Part shown: positions 17,114 through 25,966 of the stretch, piece after piece
How the letters are laid out: each line of letters begins with the position of its first letter
How positions within the stretch are numbered: the first letter of the stretch is position 1
Position numbers and translations under genes: made by a program
The notes under the pieces: generated by a model
What the model was told of the DNA's origin: nothing
The model's database searches: none
What the model saw: only the letters and a program-made list of their open reading frames with translations
NCBI RefSeq assembly: GCF_004331465.1
Contig: NZ_SJKB01000022.1
Coordinates: forward strand, 1-64,000
Reading direction: 5' to 3'
Length of the DNA: 64,000 nt
From: Kribbella pittospori
GTDB taxonomy: Bacteria; Actinomycetota; Actinomycetes; Propionibacteriales; Kribbellaceae

Positions 17114-17653
17114 TCAGATGCTGACGGTGACTGGGCGTTGGGGTGGGTCGAGGGGGTCGGTGGCGAGGCGGGCGTGGCGTTCTACGTCGTAGCGGGTGCC
17201 GTCGTAGGCCAGGCGTTGGCGCTCCAGGCCTTCGTAGAGGAAGCCGGCGCCGGCGGCGACCGCGCAGGAGGCCGCGTTGTTGGTGCGGTGGCCTAGCTCC
17301 AGGCGGTAGAGACCTGCCTCTCGGTGGGCCCAGTTGGCGAGGGCGCGGAGCGAGTCCCGGGCGACGCCTTGGCCGCGCACTTCGGCGAGGGTCCAGTACC
17401 ACGTCCAGCCGACCTGGTGCCGGTCGATGTTCGTCACGGCCACACACCCGATCGGGTGGTCGTCCGCGTCTGCGACCGCGTACACGTGCCCGTTGTCGAG
17501 GTCCGCCACCCGCCCGATCCAGTCCACTGCGGACGCGCGGTCCACGATCCCGTTCTGGTTCGCCATCTCGGGATCGCGATGCGCCGCCGTCAGCCGCAGC
17601 GCGTCCCCTGTCCGCCACCGCCGAAGATCCAACCGCCCCAGCGCATATTCCAT
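17114..17653 (-). CDS. GNAT N-acetyltransferase, RimJ/RimL-like
   Basis: A 179-residue GNAT protein. The acetyl-CoA site is visible in WTLAEVRGQGVARDSLRALA, and the closing motif LYRLELGHRTNNAASCAVAAG has the Asn typical of the RimJ/RimL group. The substrate cannot be assigned. It converges with the VOC gene (19-bp gap) and is divergent from the SDR gene at 17735. Confidence 0.75.
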   Translation of the reverse strand: MEYALGRLDLRRWRTGDALRLTAAHRDPEMANQNGIVDRASAVDWIGRVADLDNGHVYAVADADDHPIGCVAVTNIDRHQVGWTWYWTLAEVRGQGVARDSLRALANWAHREAGLYRLELGHRTNNAASCAVAAGAGFLYEGLERQRLAYDGTRYDVERHARLATDPLDPPQRPVTVSI

Positions 17654-17734
17654 CCAAAAAATCTACCCCCGGCCGCACCGCTTGGGACCAGCCCACGGCG
17701 CGTTCCCAGGCGCGGTCGGGGGAGGATGGGGCGC

Positions 17735-18502
17735 ATGGGATATCTGGATTTCAGGGATCAGGTTGTGGTGGTGACCGGGGCCAGCAGCGGGATCGGGGCT
17801 GCGGCGGCGGTGGGGTTCGCGGAGACCGGGGCCGCGGTGGCGTTGCACTACCACCAGAACGAGGAGGGGGTCAGGCACACGCTGGGTGCGGTCCAGACGG
17901 CCGGCGGTACGGCGTCCTTGCACCAGGCGGACCTCGCGGACCCGGCGTCGGCCGGGAAGCTGATCGACGACGTTCTCGCGAAGCACGGGCGGATCGACGT
18001 ACTCGTGAACAACGCCGGTGACCTGGTCAAGCGGACCCCGGTGACCGACGTACCGGACGAGGAGTTCCACCGGATCCTGGACGTGAACCTGACGTCGGTG
18101 TTCGCGGTCAGCCGTAAGATCGTGCCGGTGTTCCGCGCGCAGGGCGGCGGGTCGATCATCAACGTCACCTCGATCGCCGGCCGGAACGGCGGTGGCGGCG
18201 GTTCGGTCGTCTATGCGACCAGCAAGGGCGCGGTCAGCACCTTCACCCGCGGTCTGGCCAAGGAGGTCGCCCCGGACGGCATTCGCGTCAACGCGATCTC
18301 GCCCGGCGTGATCAAGACCCCGTTCCACGACCGCCACACCGGCGACGAGCAGATGAAGGCGATGATCGGAACCATCCCGATGGGCCGTACCGGCACCCCG
18401 CACGAGTGCGTCGGCACCATCCTGTTCCTCGCCTCGGAGCGGATGGCGTCGTACGTCACCGGCCAGATCATCGAGGTCAACGGCGGCCAGTTGATGCCCT
18501 AG
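17735..18502 (+). CDS. Short-chain dehydrogenase/reductase
   Basis: A 255-residue classical SDR: TGASSGIGAAAA cofactor motif, NNAG, catalytic Ser in NVTSIAG, Tyr-x3-Lys in YATSKGA, and C-terminal EVNGGQLMP. ATG 17735 lies 9 nt after GGGGGAGG; an in-frame ATG at 17726 overlaps that site and is less likely. No operon partner is apparent. Resembles 3-oxoacyl-ACP reductase/glucose dehydrogenase-type SDRs, but the substrate cannot be inferred. Confidence 0.78.
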   Translation: MGYLDFRDQVVVVTGASSGIGAAAAVGFAETGAAVALHYHQNEEGVRHTLGAVQTAGGTASLHQADLADPASAGKLIDDVLAKHGRIDVLVNNAGDLVKRTPVTDVPDEEFHRILDVNLTSVFAVSRKIVPVFRAQGGGSIINVTSIAGRNGGGGGSVVYATSKGAVSTFTRGLAKEVAPDGIRVNAISPGVIKTPFHDRHTGDEQMKAMIGTIPMGRTGTPHECVGTILFLASERMASYVTGQIIEVNGGQLMP

Positions 18503-18512
18503 GCAACGTCCA

Positions 18513-18543
18513 CGCGGGCCCTGGTACGCCGCCAGGGCCCGCG
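18513..18543. terminator. Bidirectional terminator stem-loop
   Basis: A 12-bp perfect stem (CGCGGGCCCTGG, 18513-18524, with CCAGGGCCCGCG, 18532-18543) and a 7-nt loop fill the 49-bp gap between the convergent SDR and ABC permease genes. Confidence 0.75.
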
Positions 18544-18551
18544 CGTCACGT

Positions 18552-19346
18552 CTAGCGGGAGAGCGTGCGGTAGCGGTGCGCCGACAGCGGCAGGAACACC
18601 GCGGTCAGCACCAGCGGCCCGATGATCGCCGCGAGCTCCGCGTGGGTTCCGATCCAGGTGGCGGCCGCCGACGGATCGGGATTGCCGAACAGAGCACGGG
18701 ACGCGGTGGCCGTCGCCGACAACGGATTCCACTGCGCGATCGTGCCGAGCCAGGCAGGCATCGTCGACGTGGCGACGAACGCACTGGACAGGAAGCCGAT
18801 CGGCCACACCAGAACCTGCACCATCATCACGCTCTGAGCGTTCTTCACCGTCAGCCCGATGAAGATCCCGATCCACAGCAACGAGAACCGCAGCAGCAAC
18901 AGCAACCCGAACGCCGCCACCGCGGCCGGCAACCCCTCATGCCATCGCCAGCCGAGCGCGAGCCCGGCCGCGGCCAGCACGATCAGCGTCACCACCGAGT
19001 CGAGCATGTCCGCGATGCACCGCCCGAGCACGACCGCCGTCGAGCTCATCGGCAGTGACCGGAACCGGTCCGTCACCCCCTTGTCCCTGTCCTGGGTGAC
19101 CGCGGTCATCGTGCCTTCCAGCCCGAACAGCATCGAGAGCGCGAAGATCCCCGGCACGAGCAGTTCGTAGTACGACTCGCCCTCTGGGAAGTCCATCGCC
19201 CCGCCGAGCAACCCGCCGAACATCAGCAGCATCAGCACCGGGAAGAACCAGGAGAAGAGCACCAGCCCCGGCTGCATCCGCCAGTGCGTCAGCGTCCGCC
19301 GCGCGATCGTCCAACCATCCGCGAGCGCCCAGCCGAAGGTGCTCAT
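18552..19346 (-). CDS. ABC-2 type exporter permease (DrrB-like)
   Basis: A 264-residue membrane protein with about six hydrophobic spans and an ABC-2 domain (TLTHWRMQPGLVLFSWFFPV near the start, EGTMTAVTQDRDKGVTDRFR in the loop). Its ATG overlaps the stop of the ATPase gene by 4 nt, so the two form one export system. In the family this pair exports hydrophobic drugs or lipids; the substrate here is not evident. Probably repressed by the TetR protein encoded divergently. Confidence 0.85.
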   Translation of the reverse strand: MSTFGWALADGWTIARRTLTHWRMQPGLVLFSWFFPVLMLLMFGGLLGGAMDFPEGESYYELLVPGIFALSMLFGLEGTMTAVTQDRDKGVTDRFRSLPMSSTAVVLGRCIADMLDSVVTLIVLAAAGLALGWRWHEGLPAAVAAFGLLLLLRFSLLWIGIFIGLTVKNAQSVMMVQVLVWPIGFLSSAFVATSTMPAWLGTIAQWNPLSATATASRALFGNPDPSAAATWIGTHAELAAIIGPLVLTAVFLPLSAHRYRTLSR

Positions 19347-20296
19347 GCCGCCACCTCCGGTCCGGTCAGGTGCAGGAACACTTCGTCCAGCGTGGGTCTG
19401 CGCAAGGTGATGTCCTCCGGCTCGATCCTTGCCTCATGCAACGAGTTGGCCATCACCACGAGAGCCTTGGTACGGTCCTTCACCGGCACGCTGATCCGAT
19501 TGTCGACAATCCGAATGTCTCCATCCGCCAGTGGTCCGGCCAATGTGGCGACCCGCTGCACGTCGGCTGGATCGACCAGCACCAGGTCCAGCCAGTCGGA
19601 GCCAAGCTGCGTCTTCAGTTCGTCCGGGGTGCCCTCGGCCACGACCACCCCGGCCTTGAGCATCGAGATCCGGTTCGCCAGCTGATCCGCCTCCTCCAGG
19701 TACTGCGTCGTCAGCAACACCGTCGTCCCGCCGTCCACCAACTGCCGGATGGCGGACCACACCTCGAGCCGTCCGGCCGGATCCAGCCCGGTCGTCGGCT
19801 CATCCACGAACAGGACCGCCGGCGCCACGATCAGGCTGGCCGCCAGGTCGAGCCGCCTCCGCATCCCACCGGAGTACTTGCTGACCGCCTGACCGGCCGC
19901 TTCCGTCAGGCTGAACCGCTCGAGCAGTTCGTCGGCCCGGCGCACCGAGGCCGCGTGGCCCAGGTGGTTCAACCGGCCGAACATCACCAGGTTCTGCCGC
20001 CCGGTCAGTACTTCGTCGATCGCGGCGTACTGCCCTACCAGTCCGATCCGGCGCCGTACCTCCGCTCCTTGCCGGCGAACGTCGTACCCCGCGATCGCCG
20101 CCGTTCCGGAATCCAGCTCGAGCAGTGTGGACAGGATCCGCACCGCCGTCGTCTTGCCGGCGCCGTTGGGGCCGAGCAGCCCTGTCACGGTGCCGGCGGT
20201 GACCTCCAGGTCGAATCCGTTCAGCCCCGCCCCCTCGGTGCCGCCCCGGTAGTTCTTGCGTACGCCGACCGCCTCGATCACACGTTCCGTAGTCAC
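19343..20296 (-). CDS. ABC transporter ATP-binding protein (DrrA-like)
   Basis: A 317-residue ATPase with Walker A GPNGAGKTT, Q-loop GLVGQYAAID, signature YSGGMRRRLDLAA, Walker B VLFVDEPTTGLD and the long C-terminal extension of the daunorubicin-resistance (DrrA) subfamily. The start is ATG 20296 with GAGAGGTGGGAA upstream. Partner of the permease at 18552. Its promoter shares the 20318-20350 palindrome with the divergent TetR gene. Confidence 0.9.
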   Translation of the reverse strand: MTTERVIEAVGVRKNYRGGTEGAGLNGFDLEVTAGTVTGLLGPNGAGKTTAVRILSTLLELDSGTAAIAGYDVRRQGAEVRRRIGLVGQYAAIDEVLTGRQNLVMFGRLNHLGHAASVRRADELLERFSLTEAAGQAVSKYSGGMRRRLDLAASLIVAPAVLFVDEPTTGLDPAGRLEVWSAIRQLVDGGTTVLLTTQYLEEADQLANRISMLKAGVVVAEGTPDELKTQLGSDWLDLVLVDPADVQRVATLAGPLADGDIRIVDNRISVPVKDRTKALVVMANSLHEARIEPEDITLRRPTLDEVFLHLTGPEVAA

Positions 20297-20317
20297 TTCC
20301 CACCTCTCGCCCAGGTT

Positions 20318-20350
20318 GAGTCGTAGAGTGTACCGTACACTGTACGACTC
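20318..20350. promoter_or_regulatory. 33-bp palindromic operator between ABC exporter and TetR genes
   Basis: The 33-bp element beginning GAGTCGTAGAGTGTAC (centre 20334) pairs with its own reverse complement at 15 of 16 positions. It sits in the 96-bp divergent gap and would cover promoters on both sides. Size, symmetry and place fit a TetR operator that controls both genes; binding is inference. Confidence 0.8.
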
Positions 20351-20392
20351 AGGTACGATCGGAACAACGACGAGCGGCTGGAGTTAGTTCCG

Positions 20393-21163
20393 TTGGCAGG
20401 AAAGAAGGTGTCCGCGCCCGATCCGGCGCGCAGTCTGGCGCTGCTGTGGGGCAGCCACACCAAGCCCGGCCGGTCCGGCCTGACCGTGCGGGCGATTGTC
20501 GACACGGCGATCGACCTGGCCGATGCTCAAGGGCTCGACGCGGTCTCCATGCGGATGGTCGCCGAGCAACTCAAGGCCGGGACGATGTCGCTCTACACGC
20601 ACGTCCCCGGCAAGGGCGAGCTGACCGACCTGATGTTCGACAGCGTGTACGGCGATCTGTACGCCGACGCCGACGAGCCGTCGCGGCAGCCCGGCGGCTG
20701 GCGTGGCGCGCTGGAGTTCATTGCCCGCCGCAACTGGGATGTGCTGACGAAGCACCCGTGGATCCATGACGTTCCGACCATGCGGAACGCGCTCGGTCCC
20801 AACATCACCGTCAAATACGAGGCCGAGCTACGGCCCCTCGACGGCCTCGGGCTGACCGACGTCGAGATGGACTCCGCCCTGACACTCGTACTCACGCACG
20901 TCCACGGCACCGCCCGCGCGCGCGCCGAACAGCTCCGCACTCAGCGCGAGTCCGGGCTGTCGGACGAGGAGTGGTGGCGGCAGATCTCGCCGACCCTGAC
21001 CCGCGTTATGTCCGGCGCGGCTCAGCACTTCCCGGTGGCGGGCCGGGTCGGCACCTCGGTGGGCGAACAGTTCCAATCCGTCATAGACCCCGCGCACGCG
21101 CTGTCCTTCGGACTGACCCGGATTCTCGACGGCATCTCACTGCTCATCGACGAGCGGGCCTAG
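20393..21163 (+). CDS. TetR-family repressor
   Basis: A 256-residue regulator. The HTH (about residues 30-70) reads IVDTAIDLADAQGLDAVSMR and EQLKAGTMSLYTHVPGKGEL; the C-terminal part matches TetR_C_1-type ligand domains. The start is uncertain: TTG 20393 has GGAG 9 nt upstream, while GTG 20408 has AGGAA 6-8 nt upstream. Divergent from the drug-type ABC exporter, so most likely its repressor and autorepressor, released by a transported compound. Confidence 0.85.
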   Translation: MAGKKVSAPDPARSLALLWGSHTKPGRSGLTVRAIVDTAIDLADAQGLDAVSMRMVAEQLKAGTMSLYTHVPGKGELTDLMFDSVYGDLYADADEPSRQPGGWRGALEFIARRNWDVLTKHPWIHDVPTMRNALGPNITVKYEAELRPLDGLGLTDVEMDSALTLVLTHVHGTARARAEQLRTQRESGLSDEEWWRQISPTLTRVMSGAAQHFPVAGRVGTSVGEQFQSVIDPAHALSFGLTRILDGISLLIDERA

Positions 21164-21178
21164 CCGTTAACCAGGGCT

Positions 21179-21781
21179 CTAGCTGTTGAGCAGGTCCTCG
21201 AACGGCGTCGGGTTGTCGTACGGATCCACCTGCGTCGGTGTCTCGTGCTGCAGGGCGGCGACCAGCTCGGTCGCGGCCTGAGTGATGCGGGGCCGCAGCG
21301 TCGTCGCGTTCGGACCCCAGTCCGTGGACGCGGCGTACACGGCGGTCGGCACCGGGATCGCCTTCAGGTAGGCGAACAGCGGCCGCAGTGCGAACTCGAG
21401 CACCAAGGAGTGGCGCTCGGTCCCGCCGGTCGCCGCGAGCAGGACCGGCTTGCCGGCCAGCGCCTGGTCGTCGAGTACGTCGAAGAACATCTTGAACAGC
21501 CCGGAGTACGACGCGCTGAAGGTCGGCGAGACCACGATCAGGGCATCCGCCTTGGCGACCGTGTCGAGCACCTTCTCCAGCTCGGCCGACGGGAAGCCGG
21601 TGAGCAGGTTGTTGGTGAGGTCGTGCGCGTGGTCGCGGGCCTCGATCAGCTCGATCCGCGACTCGATCCCGCGACCGGACAGCTCGTCCTTGACGGCGGC
21701 CGCCAGCTGGTCGGCGAGCAGCCGGGACGACGACGGTGTCGTCAGCCCGGCCGTCACCACGGCGATCACACGTTCCTTCAT
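21179..21781 (-). CDS. NAD(P)H-dependent FMN reductase (CE1759 family)
   Basis: A 200-residue flavodoxin-fold reductase: VVTAGLTTPSSSRLLADQLA binds FMN phosphate, SPTFSASYSGLFKMFFDVLD follows. This family is found paired with a CE1758-type LLM oxidoreductase and supplies it with reduced FMN (family knowledge). Its ATG overlaps the stop of that gene (ATGA). The downstream end is 15 bp from the TetR gene's stop, convergent. Confidence 0.85.
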   Translation of the reverse strand: MKERVIAVVTAGLTTPSSSRLLADQLAAAVKDELSGRGIESRIELIEARDHAHDLTNNLLTGFPSAELEKVLDTVAKADALIVVSPTFSASYSGLFKMFFDVLDDQALAGKPVLLAATGGTERHSLVLEFALRPLFAYLKAIPVPTAVYAASTDWGPNATTLRPRITQAATELVAALQHETPTQVDPYDNPTPFEDLLNS

Positions 21782-22911
21782 CGGCTCGTCTCCTCGACCG
21801 ATCCGGCCGGCTCCGGGATCGTCTCCAGGTCGCGCGCCCGCTCGGCGGCGGCCTTCAGCGAGGCGTGCGTCGGGGCGTCCGGCACGTGCGCCGGTCGCTT
21901 CGCCGCGAACTCCTTGCGCAGCACCGGAACCACCTCTTCGCCGAGGATGTCCAGCTGCTCCAGCACGGTCTTCAACGGCAGTCCGGCGTGGTCCATCAGG
22001 AACAGCTGCCGCTGGTAGTCACCGAAGTGCTCCCGGAACGAGAGCGTCCGCTCGATCACCTGCTGCGGGCTGCCGACCGTCAACGGCGTCTCCCGGCTGA
22101 AGTCCTCGAGCGTGGGTCCGTGTCCGTAGACCGGCGCGTTGTCGAAGTACGGCCGGAACTCGTTGACCGCGTCCTGCGAGTTCTTCCGCATGAACACCTG
22201 ACCGCCGAGTCCGACGATCGCCTGGTCCGCGGCGCCGTGGCCGTAGTGCTCGAAGCGCTTGCGGTACAGCTCGATCATCCGCTGGGTGTGCGAGACCGGC
22301 CAGAAGATGTTGTTGTGGAAGAAGCCGTCGCCGTAGTACGCGGCCTGCTCGGCGATCTCCGGCGAGCGGATCGACCCGTGCCACACGAACGGCGGTACGC
22401 CGTCGAGAGGCCGCGGTGTCGCGGTGAAGCCCTGCAGCGGCGTACGGAACTTGCCCTCCCAGTCGACCACGTCCTCACGCCAGAGCCGGCGCAGCAGGGC
22501 GTAGTTCTCGATCGCGAGCCCGATGCCGTTGCGGATGTCCTGGCCGAACCACGGGTACACCGGGCCGGTATTGCCGCGACCCATCATCAGGTCGACCCGG
22601 CCGTCGGCCAGGTGCTGCAGCATCGCGTAGTCCTCGGCGATCTTCACCGGGTCGTTGGTGGTGATCAGGGTCGTCGCGGTGGACAGGATGATCTTCGACG
22701 TCTTCGCGGCGATGAAGCCGAGCTGGGTGGTCGGCGACGACGGCACGAACGGCGGGTTGTGGTGCTCACCCTGGGCGAACACATCCAGGCCGACCTCTTC
22801 GGCCTTCAGCGCGATGGCCACCATCGCCTTGATCCGCTCGGCCTCGCTCACGGCCGTGCCGGTGGTCGGATCCTCGGTCACGTCACCGACGGTGAACACA
22901 CCGAACTGCAT
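21778..22911 (-). CDS. LLM-class flavin-dependent oxidoreductase (CE1758 family)
   Basis: A luciferase-like monooxygenase of 377 residues using FMNH2 from the coupled reductase. ATG 22911 (MQFGVFTVGDVTEDP) is chosen because GAGGAGG lies 4 nt upstream; the frame extends 10 codons further. Family landmarks include FAQGEHHNPPFVPSSPTTQL, GRVDLMMGRGNTGPVYPWFG and WHGSIRSPEIAEQAAYYGDG. The substrate is unknown. A small AT-rich palindrome lies in its promoter region. Confidence 0.87.
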   Translation of the reverse strand: MQFGVFTVGDVTEDPTTGTAVSEAERIKAMVAIALKAEEVGLDVFAQGEHHNPPFVPSSPTTQLGFIAAKTSKIILSTATTLITTNDPVKIAEDYAMLQHLADGRVDLMMGRGNTGPVYPWFGQDIRNGIGLAIENYALLRRLWREDVVDWEGKFRTPLQGFTATPRPLDGVPPFVWHGSIRSPEIAEQAAYYGDGFFHNNIFWPVSHTQRMIELYRKRFEHYGHGAADQAIVGLGGQVFMRKNSQDAVNEFRPYFDNAPVYGHGPTLEDFSRETPLTVGSPQQVIERTLSFREHFGDYQRQLFLMDHAGLPLKTVLEQLDILGEEVVPVLRKEFAAKRPAHVPDAPTHASLKAAAERARDLETIPEPAGSVEETSR

Positions 22912-22932
22912 CTGTCCTCCTCGACTGGGTAG

Positions 22933-22952
22933 ATAGTTCACGATTAAACTAT
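22933..22952 (-). promoter_or_regulatory. AT-rich palindrome in the promoter of the LLM operon
   Basis: ATAGTT (22933-22938) and AACTAT (22947-22952) flank an 8-bp centre, 21 bp upstream of the LLM start. It stands out from the GC-rich background and is the size of a MarR-type operator. The remainder of the 163-bp gap to the beta-helix gene has no other clear element. Confidence 0.5.
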
Positions 22953-23074
22953 TGATACCCAGGTCAACGCCACTCCCCGGTCCGTCATTCCATCACGCCC
23001 TTGTCAGGTCGGGTCCATGTGGTGAAACTAGGTCCCGTCATGCGAAACCTCACCGCCCCTGAGGAGCGTTCTCC

Positions 23075-24769
23075 ATGCAGAACCCGAACACGTCGCCCCG
23101 CCTGACCCGTCGTCTCCTGCTCGGTGGCGCAGCCGCCGTCCCCGCCACCACCCTGCTCGCCTCACCCGCGGCGGCCGCCACCCCGCCCGCCTCACCAGCG
23201 ACGCCCGCCTCTCAGGGTGACCTCTCCACTCAGCTCCTGGCCGAGTGGGCGGAGGCGCCCGGTGCCCATCCGCTCATCCCCGACATCTCCCACGCCGGCT
23301 TCCGCGGCGGCGAGCGACCGCGCCGTCCGCGTGTGATCGCGAACGTCACCGACTTCGGCGCCCGCCCCGGCAGCACCGCCGACGCGTCCGTCGCGTTCAC
23401 CCAGGCCCTCGAGTACGCCGGCAGTCGCGGTGGCGGGACGGTCGTCGTACCTCCCGGTGTGTACCGCTTCGACTCGCCGATCTGGATCCACTGGTCGAAC
23501 GTCGTCCTGAAGGGTGCGGGCCGGGAGCGCACGATCCTGCACTTCAACCGCCCGCTCGAGGAGGGCTACCGGCCGAACCTGCAGTCGACCGGCAACAGCC
23601 GCTGGTCGTGGACCGGCGGACAGATCTGGGTGATGGCGCCGGAGCGGAAGGCTCTGTCCGAGAGCGAGGACTACGCCGGCTCCGAAGGCTGGATGCTTGG
23701 CGACACGTTGGCCGAGGTCGGTGCCGCGTCCCGAGGGCAACGGACGCTGCTCGTGTCTTCGACCGAACACCTCGCCGCCGGAGATCTCGTCGTACTCGAG
23801 ACCGACAATCCGGCCGATGCCGGCGTACTGCGGCATCTGGCCGGGGACGTGGCCGGGACGCGGGAGTACGACTGGCCGGTGAAGGCGCCGCAGCTGACGA
23901 CCGGGTCCGGTGGGCAGTACGTGCAGTATGCGACCCTGCAGTGGCCGGTGCGGATCGAGGCGGTGCTGGGTGAGCGGTTGGTGCGGCTGGCGCAGCCGCT
24001 CAGGTACGACCTCCGGCCGAGTTGGCCGTCGCGGTTGCGGGAGGTCGGGCCGACGGTGCACGACGTCGGTGTGGAGTCGCTGACGATCCGGAACGAGTTG
24101 CGGCCGATGACGGCGCACAACCGGCATCCGGGGTCGAACGGCCTTTGTTTCCAGGCGGTTCATGACTGCTGGGCAGACGACGTACGCGTGGAGAACTGCG
24201 ATCTCGGGTTCGGGTTCACCACGACGAAGGCGGTGACGCTGACGAACGTGGTCGTCGGCGGCCGGTCCGCGCATCACAGTTTCGCCTGCCGGATGCAGTC
24301 GCACGACAACCAGGTCGACGGGTTCGAGATCGAGCAGTTCACGGTGCCGCTGCCGTCCGGGTCGACACATCACGGTCTCAACCTGGAAGGGCTGTCGGCG
24401 GGCAACGTCTGGCGGCGCGGGCGGATGGCCGAGGGGACGTTCGACACGCATCGCGCGATGCCGTTCGAGAACGCCCGTACCGACATCACGCTGGCGAACA
24501 ACGGACGGGTCGGCGGATCGGCCGCGTCCGGGCCGCTGTTCGGCGCGCGGATCGCGCACTGGAACGTCCGGATCACCTCCGGCAGCCCCTACGCGATCCA
24601 ACTCGCCGACATCGCGCCTCGCAGCATCACGGTCGGCCTGCAAGGTCTCACCTCAGACCCGAGCGGCCTACCCCGCGACTTCCAAGGCGACCTCGAAAAC
24701 GCGACCTACCTACTAGGCACCCGCCCAGCCGTCACAGACCTCTACGCCGCCCAACGTCAGGCGCTGTGA
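23075..24769 (+). CDS. Tat-secreted right-handed beta-helix protein (pectate lyase-like fold)
   Basis: A 564-residue exported protein. The N-terminus is a Tat signal (LTRRLLLGGAAAVPATTLLA) with cleavage likely after ASPAAAA. The Pectate_lyase_3 segment begins near residue 90 (ANVTDFGARPGSTADASVAF, GGGTVVVPPGVYRFDSPI), and Asn-rich beta-helix repeats follow. Probably acts on polysaccharide outside the cell; the enzyme class cannot be fixed. It stands alone, and its 3' end overlaps the convergent TPR gene by 13 bp. Confidence 0.8.
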   Translation: MQNPNTSPRLTRRLLLGGAAAVPATTLLASPAAAATPPASPATPASQGDLSTQLLAEWAEAPGAHPLIPDISHAGFRGGERPRRPRVIANVTDFGARPGSTADASVAFTQALEYAGSRGGGTVVVPPGVYRFDSPIWIHWSNVVLKGAGRERTILHFNRPLEEGYRPNLQSTGNSRWSWTGGQIWVMAPERKALSESEDYAGSEGWMLGDTLAEVGAASRGQRTLLVSSTEHLAAGDLVVLETDNPADAGVLRHLAGDVAGTREYDWPVKAPQLTTGSGGQYVQYATLQWPVRIEAVLGERLVRLAQPLRYDLRPSWPSRLREVGPTVHDVGVESLTIRNELRPMTAHNRHPGSNGLCFQAVHDCWADDVRVENCDLGFGFTTTKAVTLTNVVVGGRSAHHSFACRMQSHDNQVDGFEIEQFTVPLPSGSTHHGLNLEGLSAGNVWRRGRMAEGTFDTHRAMPFENARTDITLANNGRVGGSAASGPLFGARIAHWNVRITSGSPYAIQLADIAPRSITVGLQGLTSDPSGLPRDFQGDLENATYLLGTRPAVTDLYAAQRQAL

Positions 24770-25101
24770 GGCCTGAGGAGTTCGTCGTCACCGGTGAGTG
24801 CCGCCGCGATCCGGCGGTGCTTGCCGGCCTCCTCGGCCCGCGACTGCCGCTCGAGCGTCCGCGCCATCATCAGGTGCGCGTAGTACTCGGTCGGCTCCCG
24901 CTCGAGCACCTCGAGCAACTGCTCCTCAGCCGGCTTCAGCAACGCCGCGTGATAGTAGGCCCGAGCCAGCAACAGCCGAGTCCCCACATCCTCAGGCGTC
25001 TCCTCCACCACCGGCCGCAAAGCCCGAATAGCCCCCCGATAATCCCGCTCCTCGAAGTACTGCTGCCCCAGCCCATAACTAAGAGCCCGCAAGTCCTCCA
25101 C
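24757..25101 (-). CDS. TPR-repeat protein
   Basis: A 114-residue helical protein with about three tetratricopeptide repeats (YFEERDYRGAIRALRPVVEE, ARAYYHAALLKPAEEQLLEV, YAHLMMARTLERQSRAEEA). GTG 25101 is preferred, with AGGAGG 6 nt upstream; TTG 25104 is also in frame. TPRs mediate protein contacts; no partner is obvious. Homologues in actinobacteria are small stand-alone proteins. Confidence 0.75.
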   Translation of the reverse strand: MEDLRALSYGLGQQYFEERDYRGAIRALRPVVEETPEDVGTRLLLARAYYHAALLKPAEEQLLEVLEREPTEYYAHLMMARTLERQSRAEEAGKHRRIAAALTGDDELLRPHSA

Positions 25102-25184
25102 CAAACACCTCCTGTCGACACAGATACCGCCTCAACGGCAAAAACCCCACGCCTATTCCACGGGCTGTACGGCAGGGTGGGGCC

Positions 25185-25907
25185 GTGGATGAGGTGAAGC
25201 TGCAGGGTGGGTTTGTGAATGTGGTGGTGCGGCGGGGCGATGTGGTGTTGCGCGAGGGCGGCGAGCGGGCCGCCTTCGTGCGCGACGTACTGATCGACTT
25301 GGACGGGTGGCCTGGAGCGCCGCGGTTCCTCGGGCTGGAGGACGACGGGCGGGAGCGGTTGAGCTTCATCGACGGGTATGTGGCGTGGGAACGGCCATGG
25401 AAGCCTGCCGTCACGTCACCTGAGACGCTTCGATCAGTGGGCCGGCTGGTCCGGGAGTTCCACGACCTCACCGCGGGTACGGCGCTCGCCGGTGACCAGG
25501 AGGTTGTCTGCCACAACGACCTCTCGCCCAAGAACACGGTCTACACCACCGACGGCACCCGCGCGATCGCGTTCATCGACTGGGACCTCGCCGCCCCCGG
25601 CCGCCGCATCCACGACATCGCCTTCACCTGCTGGCAGTACGCCGACCTGGGCGACCTCAACCGAGTAATCCCCCAATGGCAGTCCCTCCTCGCCGGCTAC
25701 GGCCCCGCCGACACCACAGCCCTCATCCCATCCATCCTCCACTGGCAAGCCCGAGCCGCCAACGGCATAGACCGAGCAGCCACAGCCGGCAACCCCGCAA
25801 TGCAACACCTCCAGCAACTCGGCATACCCGAAGACATCCGACGCAAGCACGAGTGGATCCGCATGAACGCCGCCGAGTTGCAGGAAGCTGCAGTTCAAGG
25901 GGGTTGA
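25185..25907 (+). CDS. Aminoglycoside phosphotransferase-family kinase
   Basis: A 240-residue APH/choline kinase-fold protein. The catalytic loop is VVCHNDLSPKNTV and the metal-binding segment is IAFIDWDLAAPGRRIHDIAF, both intact, so it is probably an active small-molecule kinase. The N-lobe is short. Start GTG 25185. The substrate is unknown; resistance cannot be claimed. Followed by a CGGCTCC/GGAGCCG stem (25912-25941) that may end transcription. Confidence 0.75.
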   Translation: MDEVKLQGGFVNVVVRRGDVVLREGGERAAFVRDVLIDLDGWPGAPRFLGLEDDGRERLSFIDGYVAWERPWKPAVTSPETLRSVGRLVREFHDLTAGTALAGDQEVVCHNDLSPKNTVYTTDGTRAIAFIDWDLAAPGRRIHDIAFTCWQYADLGDLNRVIPQWQSLLAGYGPADTTALIPSILHWQARAANGIDRAATAGNPAMQHLQQLGIPEDIRRKHEWIRMNAAELQEAAVQGG

Positions 25908-25966
25908 GGTACGGCTCCGCGTGTGATTGATATTGGAGCCGGTTACTGACGTCTGGGGGAGTCTGC

